The notes under the pieces were generated by a model. It was not told the origin of the DNA. It was given only the letters and a program-made list of their open reading frames with translations, and searched no databases. Of a stretch of 64,000 nucleotides of DNA, positions 59,248-64,000 are shown in pieces. The translations under genes were made by a program, and so were the position numbers. Each line of letters starts with the position of its first letter. Within the stretch, counting starts at the first letter, position 1. The DNA comes from RYN-230 sp963770535 (GTDB lineage Bacteria; Actinomycetota; Actinomycetes; Streptosporangiales; Streptosporangiaceae): assembly GCA_963770535.1 (NCBI GenBank), contig CAVYPZ010000007.1, positions 186,001 through 250,000 of the forward strand. The letters are read 5' to 3'.

Positions 59248-61245
59248 TCAGCCGCCGGCCTGCGGCCGGGCCGCGGCCGCGGGCTGCACCGGGGCACGGA
59301 CCGGACGGTAGACCAGCACCCCATCGGCCTCGTAGGCCCGCCGGAAGCCGGTCACCCGGAGTAGGCGCAGCACGTAGGGCTCCTGGTGCCAGACCAGCAC
59401 CCACCCAATATTCATCCGCCGCGCGCTGAGCTTCGCCGCCCGGAACTGCGCGTTCGTGGTCCGGTGCCTGCCGCCCTGGGCCGCCAGTACCGCCGCGTAG
59501 AACGGGCTGTGCTCGATCCCGGTCAGCGTGCCGGCCGGGATCCGCGAGATGAGCGCGTCGGCGAGCGGGTGCCCGTCGGCCGTGGCCAGCACCATCGCTT
59601 CCGGCGCGAAGCCGTCCCCGATCACGGGCATTCCGCCGCGGATGCCGAACGGGAGGTCCAGCACGACCGAGTTCGTGTGCTGGGCGGCGATCGGGTGGTC
59701 CAGCGCAGGCAGCGCGGTGGGCATGCTGCCGGTGCCCGGGTTCCCGGACCAGCCGGTCTCCAGCAGCGCCAGGACCAGGACCGGGATCACCCCGGCTCCG
59801 GCGTGCCTGCGGAGCCACTCCACCGCCGTCCCGGCCAGCAGCACCATGGGGACCAGTGCCAGTTCCGTGAACCGGTTTGCCTCGCGGAAGGTGGACAGCC
59901 CGGGGATCCGCGTGAACCACGTGAAGGGCATGATCAGTGACAGCCGGACGCCGTGCACCACCGAGGCCAGGGGCACATAGTGGTGGCTGCCGACCCACAC
60001 CACCGAGCCCAGCGACAAGAGCACGCAGGCCACCCAGAGCAGGGCGAGCGAGCGGGCGTGCCGCCGCCGCCACGACACCACGATCCCCAGGAGGGCCAGC
60101 GCGGTAAGCACGACGCCGAACGAGGCGATCACGATGCTGTAGGGACCGTGGTGGTAGTACCGGCTCACCGCCGTGAGACCGTAGTCGGCCACCCGGGGGG
60201 ACGGCGCGAACATCTCCTGCAGCGAGGCTCCCGACACCACGTAGTTCACGTCGAGCAGCCCGGCCCGTGACGCGGGGGTCTGGGCGGCCGAGGCCTGCTG
60301 GAGCATCACGATAAACTGCGGGCTGGCGACGAGCACGCCGGTCACGGCGGCCAGGGTGGCGGCCCGCAGCCGGGCGGCCGAGGGATGCCGGGCCAGCCAC
60401 GGCACGAGGACCAGGCCCGTGACGATCGTCGCCAGCACTGCCGATTCCTGGTCGGTGAGAATGGCCGCGCCGATGACCACGCCGAGGGTGATGGCCTGCC
60501 GCCGGCCGGGCCGGCGGCGCAGCCGGACCGCGGCCTCCAGCGCCATCGGCAGGAACAGCGCCCCGAGGGCCAGGTTCACCTCGTACCAGCTGCGCCAGGT
60601 GAGGATGGCGGACAGGCCGAAGAGCCCGCCGGCCGTGATCGCGCCAAGCTGGGTGGGCAGCCACAGCCGGGCCGCCCGGTACATCACATAGCACAGCAGG
60701 CCGGGACACAGGACCGAGAGCAGGTTGTAACTGAGGCTCGGCCCGAAGGCCAGCGTGACCGGAGTCATCAGCAGGCCGGGCAGCGGCATCAGCGTGTGGT
60801 AGCCGAGATCCGCGCCCACCGGCGCGGCGAGGTAGCGGGTGGACCAGGGGCTGGACAGGTGGGATACCTGGCGGGCGACCCACCAGAAATCCCAGACGTA
60901 CCCGCCGGCGTCCCGGGTGGCCAGCAGCAGGCCCGCCAGGTAGGTGACCCGCGGCCAGGTGACGGCCAGCCCGGTGACCACGTAGGCCGCCAGCAGGATC
61001 AGGTGGGCCGCCAGCGGGTGCTTCGTGAGCCGGGTGAACCACGCCGGGGGCAGCGCGGCAGCGCCGCCCGGGCCCGGCGCCGCCACGGGTGGTGCCTGGC
61101 CCGGGCGTCCCTGTCCCGTGGCCGGTCCCGCCGCCTGGACGCGGCCGCCGGTTTCACGCCCCCCGGGCGGCCATCGGCCCGGCGGCAGGGTCCCGATCGG
61201 GCCGGAGGCCGGCTGGTCCGGCGGCTCCTTGCCCGCGTGGGCCAT
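59248..61245 (-). CDS. Large GT-C-like membrane protein (first of a paralogous pair)
   Basis: About 665 residues from ATG 61245, with GGGG five bases upstream. After an 80-residue Pro/Gly-rich cytoplasmic tail come about 11 membrane segments starting HLILLAAYVVTGLAVTW. The first extracytoplasmic loop has TRDAGGYVWDFWWVARQVSHL, whose early Asp resembles the catalytic Asp of GT-C glycosyltransferases. Further loop features include YHTLMPLPGLLMTPVTLAFGPSLSYNLL. The last 160 residues form a soluble domain (HPIAAQHTNSVVLDLPFGIRGGMPVIGDGF). It is 35-40 percent identical by eye to the protein at 61625-63637. Likely a polyprenyl-phosphate-sugar-dependent transferase in envelope glycan assembly; family assignment is by topology. 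Confidence 0.65.
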   Translation of the reverse strand: MAHAGKEPPDQPASGPIGTLPPGRWPPGGRETGGRVQAAGPATGQGRPGQAPPVAAPGPGGAAALPPAWFTRLTKHPLAAHLILLAAYVVTGLAVTWPRVTYLAGLLLATRDAGGYVWDFWWVARQVSHLSSPWSTRYLAAPVGADLGYHTLMPLPGLLMTPVTLAFGPSLSYNLLSVLCPGLLCYVMYRAARLWLPTQLGAITAGGLFGLSAILTWRSWYEVNLALGALFLPMALEAAVRLRRRPGRRQAITLGVVIGAAILTDQESAVLATIVTGLVLVPWLARHPSAARLRAATLAAVTGVLVASPQFIVMLQQASAAQTPASRAGLLDVNYVVSGASLQEMFAPSPRVADYGLTAVSRYYHHGPYSIVIASFGVVLTALALLGIVVSWRRRHARSLALLWVACVLLSLGSVVWVGSHHYVPLASVVHGVRLSLIMPFTWFTRIPGLSTFREANRFTELALVPMVLLAGTAVEWLRRHAGAGVIPVLVLALLETGWSGNPGTGSMPTALPALDHPIAAQHTNSVVLDLPFGIRGGMPVIGDGFAPEAMVLATADGHPLADALISRIPAGTLTGIEHSPFYAAVLAAQGGRHRTTNAQFRAAKLSARRMNIGWVLVWHQEPYVLRLLRVTGFRRAYEADGVLVYRPVRAPVQPAAAARPQAGG

Positions 61246-61279
61246 CGTCACCCCGTTCTGGTGGTCCACCTGACTTACC

Positions 61280-61470
61280 GTGCTGACGGATCGATTATGG
61301 AAGCATGCTGCCGAGCTGGCAGACCAATTGTGCTTACGAAGATAGAATAGATTTATTACGAAGCGAGAAAGTTAAGGCAAAGCGAGCGGAATAAGTGAGT
61401 AATGATTACTAAATGCCCGATGAAGGCCGCGAAGAGAGGTAAAAGTTCCGCAATAGAAGCATCCGCTGGT
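61280..61470. other. AT-rich island between the GT-C-like paralogues
   Basis: Between the first start (61245) and the second stop (61625) lie about 380 bases without a gene. In 61321-61440 only about 42 percent of bases are G or C by my count, against roughly 70 percent nearby. It contains AGTAATGATTACT (61398-61410), a perfect 6-1-6 palindrome, and TATTCT on the minus strand (complement 61344-61349), a possible -10 for the downstream paralogue. No RNA or coding signal is visible. It is a candidate for a foreign insertion or an Lsr2-type silenced promoter. Confidence 0.5.
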
Positions 61471-61624
61471 GCCCGTTCAGGGCCGCGCTGCCGGTGCCGC
61501 TGAGCACTGCCCGCTGCCCCAGCCCAGGTCCCTGAGGGGGTGCGCCGTGCTCGGCCGGTGCGCCGGCGCTTCGCCACCGTCCGCGGTATATGCCCCATCC
61601 GCTTCCCGCGCGAACGTCTGCGGT

Positions 61625-63637
61625 TCAGCGTGCAGGCCGGTAAACCGATACGCCGTCCACCCGGTAGGCAAAGCGGAAGCCTGTCTGGTGCAAATACTGC
61701 ACAATGGCAGGATTTGAGTACCACACCACGACCCAGCCGATATGCAGCGTCCGGGCGTCCCGGCGCCCGGCGGCGACCTCGGCCGCGGTCAGCGGGGTAT
61801 AGGACGACAATTTTCTCGCCAGCAGCGGCCGGTGCTGCTGGGCAGCGGCGGTGAGCGGCACGGTGACCGGGGGGAAGGTGAAGTGCTGTGTCTTGATCAG
61901 CCACGAGTAGAACGCGTGGTGCCTGATAGAGGTCAGCGTGGAGGCCGGGATCCGGGACACGTAGGCGACGGCGCGCGGGTGGCCGTCGGCGGTCGCCATG
62001 ACCAGGGCCGGGGCCGCGAACCGGCCGCCGTATTCCGGGATGCCACCACGCATCCCGTACGGGACGTTGACCACCACCGACCCCGAATGGTCAGCGGCGA
62101 TCGGCCCGTCCAGCCGGGCATACGCGGTGGGCATCGTCCCGATCTTCGCGTTCCCGCTGTAGCCCAGTTCGAGGATCCCCAGCGCGATGACCACGGCGAT
62201 CAGCGGCCTGGCGTGATAGCGCATCCAGTTCACCGCCGCCCCGGCCAGCAGGGCCGCCGGGACCAGGCCGAGGATGGCCATCCGGTCCGCCTCGCGGAAG
62301 GCGGACAGTCCCGGGATCCGGACGAACCAGGTGTAGGGCATGAGCGGCGAGACCCGGACCCCGTGCCAGTCCTGCATCCACGGGATGAACTGGCTCTTGG
62401 CCACCCACAGCGACATGCCGAGAGCCAGGGCCGAGCAGGCCAGCCAGAGCGCGGCGAGCTGCCAGGCCCGGCGCTGGCGCCACGCGACCACCAGGCCGAA
62501 CAGGGCCAGGGCGGTCAGGGTCACGCCGAACATCGGCAGCCCCTCGTTGTCCCGGCTGTGCAGGAACGGCTGGGCCAGGGCCGTGAGCCCGAAATCCGCC
62601 ACCCTGGGGGTGGGCGCGAACATGCCCGGCAGCCCGACACCGTAGAGCTTGTCCGTCACGCCGAGCAGCCCGGCATCGATCTGCAGGCCGCCCCGCGACT
62701 GTTCGTGGATCATCGCGGCGAGCTGGGGGCCGGCCACGATCGCGGCGACCACGGCGCCCAGCGCCGCGGGCCACAGCCGGGCCACCGAGGGCCGCCACAG
62801 CAGCCACGGGAGCAGCACCAGGCCGACCAGGATGCCGGTCAGGACGGCCGACTCCGGGTCGGTGAGCACGGCCGCGCCCACCACCACACCGAGGATGAGT
62901 GCCTGCCGCCAGCCCGGGGACCGGCGCAGCCGCACCGAGGCTTCGAGGGCCAGCGGAAGGAACAGAGCGCCGACCGCGATGTTGACGTGGTACCAGTCCT
63001 CCTGGGCCAGCATCGCCGACAGGCCGAAGAACGCGCCGGCCGCGATCGCGCCCGTCTGGCTGGGCAGCCACAGCCGCGCGGCCCGGTACATGGCGTAGCA
63101 CAGCAGGCCGGGAACGAGGATGACCAGCAGGTTGTACGAGGCACTCGGCCCGAAGACCAGCGTGACCGGGGCCAGCAGCAGCCCGGGCAGCGGCATCAGC
63201 GTGTGATACCCCAGCAGGACCCCCGCGGGCGCGGCCATGTGGTCGGTAACCCACGGATTGGCCAGGTGGCTCAGCTGCCGGGCCATCCACCAGAAGCCCC
63301 ACACGTAGGCGGCGGAGTCCCGCATGGACGGCAGCCTGCCTGTGATGTAGGTAGCCCGGGGCCAGGTCACGGCCACGCCCGCGGCCAGGTAGCAGACGAG
63401 CAGGGTCAGCTGCCCGGCCGCCCGGTGGACCGTGAACACCCCGATCACCGGCCGCCGCGGGCCGGTGCCACGCGGGCCAGAATCCGCCGGCGCACCGCCG
63501 GCTGTGGCACTGCCCGCCGTGACGCCGTCCGGTCCTGCGCTGCTTGCTCCCGTGCCGCCGGCCGCCACGGCGGGCGACTGTATCGCGCTCCGGGCGGTGA
63601 TCAGCGGAACCCGCGGGTCGCGGCCCGCTCGGTCCAT
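61625..63637 (-). CDS. Large GT-C-like membrane protein (second paralogue)
   Basis: About 670 residues from ATG 63637 (MDRAGRDPRVP; ACGGGGTG upstream); the frame continues to 63796 with poorer signals. It matches the previous protein along its length: GQLTLLVCYLAAGVAVTWPRATYITGRLPSMRDSAAYVWGFWWMARQLSHL, where the Asp in SMRDS aligns with the likely catalytic Asp; then GYHTLMPLPGLLLAPVTLVFGPSASYNLL, WYHVNIAVGALFLPLALEASVRLRRSPGWRQAL, MPYTWFVRIPGLSAFREADRMAI, and the soluble C-terminal domain VVVNVPYGMRGGIPEYGG ending GWVVVWYSNPAIVQYLHQTGF. The strong conservation of loops suggests similar chemistry with different acceptor or donor. Upstream of it no further gene is seen. Confidence 0.65.
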   Translation of the reverse strand: MDRAGRDPRVPLITARSAIQSPAVAAGGTGASSAGPDGVTAGSATAGGAPADSGPRGTGPRRPVIGVFTVHRAAGQLTLLVCYLAAGVAVTWPRATYITGRLPSMRDSAAYVWGFWWMARQLSHLANPWVTDHMAAPAGVLLGYHTLMPLPGLLLAPVTLVFGPSASYNLLVILVPGLLCYAMYRAARLWLPSQTGAIAAGAFFGLSAMLAQEDWYHVNIAVGALFLPLALEASVRLRRSPGWRQALILGVVVGAAVLTDPESAVLTGILVGLVLLPWLLWRPSVARLWPAALGAVVAAIVAGPQLAAMIHEQSRGGLQIDAGLLGVTDKLYGVGLPGMFAPTPRVADFGLTALAQPFLHSRDNEGLPMFGVTLTALALFGLVVAWRQRRAWQLAALWLACSALALGMSLWVAKSQFIPWMQDWHGVRVSPLMPYTWFVRIPGLSAFREADRMAILGLVPAALLAGAAVNWMRYHARPLIAVVIALGILELGYSGNAKIGTMPTAYARLDGPIAADHSGSVVVNVPYGMRGGIPEYGGRFAAPALVMATADGHPRAVAYVSRIPASTLTSIRHHAFYSWLIKTQHFTFPPVTVPLTAAAQQHRPLLARKLSSYTPLTAAEVAAGRRDARTLHIGWVVVWYSNPAIVQYLHQTGFRFAYRVDGVSVYRPAR

Positions 63638-64000
63638 TGGTTCACCCCGTCCAGCGTCCTGTCCGGCGGCCAGCCCCGCTGGCCCGCGCCGCCGCAGGAC
63701 GCAGGTACCCGGCCGCCCCCCGCGGCCACTCTTGCTTGCGGCGGCAGTAGCACCACCGCTTGCGGCGACAGTAGTGCCACTCATGGTAAACGGCATCGCC
63801 AGTGTCCCGGGACGGATTCACCCGCTGCCGGGCCGCCCGGTTTCCCGGGCCTCCAGGCGGGGCATTCCCGCTCGCAGAAGGAAGGCGACTATCGCGGCCA
63901 CGGGGCGGGGCGCGTGGGGAGGTGAGGGCCGCGAGCGTCGTTGTGCTCCCGTGTGTCCCGTCCAGCGTCGCCGTCGCCCGCCGCCGGATCGCCGCCGAAC
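63638..64000. other. Right end of window without a supported gene
   Basis: 363 bases. Part (63638-63796) may belong to an extended N-terminus of the GT-C-like protein. The rest has no start, ribosome-binding site or motif that I trust, and no repeats or RNA structures were recognised. Confidence 0.4.

Noticed and set aside
61356..61904. Minus-strand ORF across the AT-rich island
   Set aside because: It overlaps the end of the GT-C-like gene in another frame, lacks a ribosome-binding site and has no recognisable motif.
61742..63925. Long open frame (about 727 codons) on the plus strand
   Set aside because: It is antisense to the second GT-C-like membrane protein and is a shadow created by the G/C-biased third positions.

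Overview
The window is high-GC DNA with strongly G/C-biased third codon positions, GTG and TTG starts, and leaderless-looking promoters. It comes from the chromosome of an actinobacterium. The block DUF5324-like protein, peptidyl-prolyl isomerase, rhomboid, crgA, pknB, pbpA, rodA, pstP, fhaB, fhaA, tRNA-Leu(CAG) (38.3-48.9 kb) is the conserved cell-wall/division locus that lies near oriC in Streptomyces and mycobacteria. The absence of pknA and the presence of DUF6230/DUF6114 genes point to a Streptomyces- or Streptosporangiales-like lineage; I cannot place it more closely.

Layout. 0-1.6 kb: tail of a CHAT (caspase-like) protein facing an ECF sigma factor with a partner protein and a possible 33-residue peptide gene. 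1.8-5.9 kb: nudC, an IS110 element with a frameshifted transposase, and a divergent WYL regulator/DinB pair. 6-12 kb: lipid kinase, NTF2-like protein, TetR fragment, topoisomerase IB, acetyltransferase, GDPD-like enzyme. 11.7-13.8 kb: an MFS exporter and its TetR repressor, with matching operators in front of both genes. 14.2-15.6 kb: Rpf-like secreted lysozyme-fold protein and a DsbA-like protein. 15.9-17.9 kb: fluoride riboswitch, two crcB genes and a triple DUF190 protein. 17.9-23.6 kb: frameshifted TetR, a palindromic operator, acyl-CoA ligase and a single-chain biotin-dependent acyl-CoA carboxylase. 23.6-29.9 kb: phosphatase, broken acetyltransferase, an epimerase/reductase/flavin reductase operon, a tryptophanyl-tRNA synthetase gene behind a Trp-codon attenuator, peptidase E and a MaoC protein. 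30-38 kb: small oxidoreductase, methyltransferase, monooxygenase, pentapeptide protein, DUF2252, LigB-type DNA ligase, and a three-gene cassette of exported or membrane proteins. 38-49 kb: the cell-wall block. 49-56.5 kb: FAD oxidase, stress protein, Fpg/Nei glycosylase, SSI-like inhibitor, PAS-GAF-PAS histidine kinase, sedolisin protease. 56.6-63.6 kb: a polysaccharide-type ABC exporter, a MarR regulator and two paralogous GT-C-like membrane proteins separated by an AT-rich island.

How it works together. The core block couples Ser/Thr phosphorylation (PknB, PstP, FHA readers) to peptidoglycan elongation and division (RodA, PbpA, CrgA); its genes overlap by a few bases and are probably translationally coupled. 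Several accessory modules carry their own visible switches: the fluoride riboswitch, the Trp leader peptide with terminator, and the TetR and MarR palindromes.

The most notable pattern is six single-base +1 frameshifts, all at G/C runs, in four genes between 3 and 28 kb (IS110 transposase, TetR, acetyltransferase twice, trpS twice). They are either consensus errors in the assembly or a set of decaying accessory genes. The best regulatory find is the trpS attenuator. No CRISPR array, prophage or biosynthetic cluster is visible. Starts were chosen from ribosome-binding sites and domain extents. Family names come from motif recognition, not from database searches.
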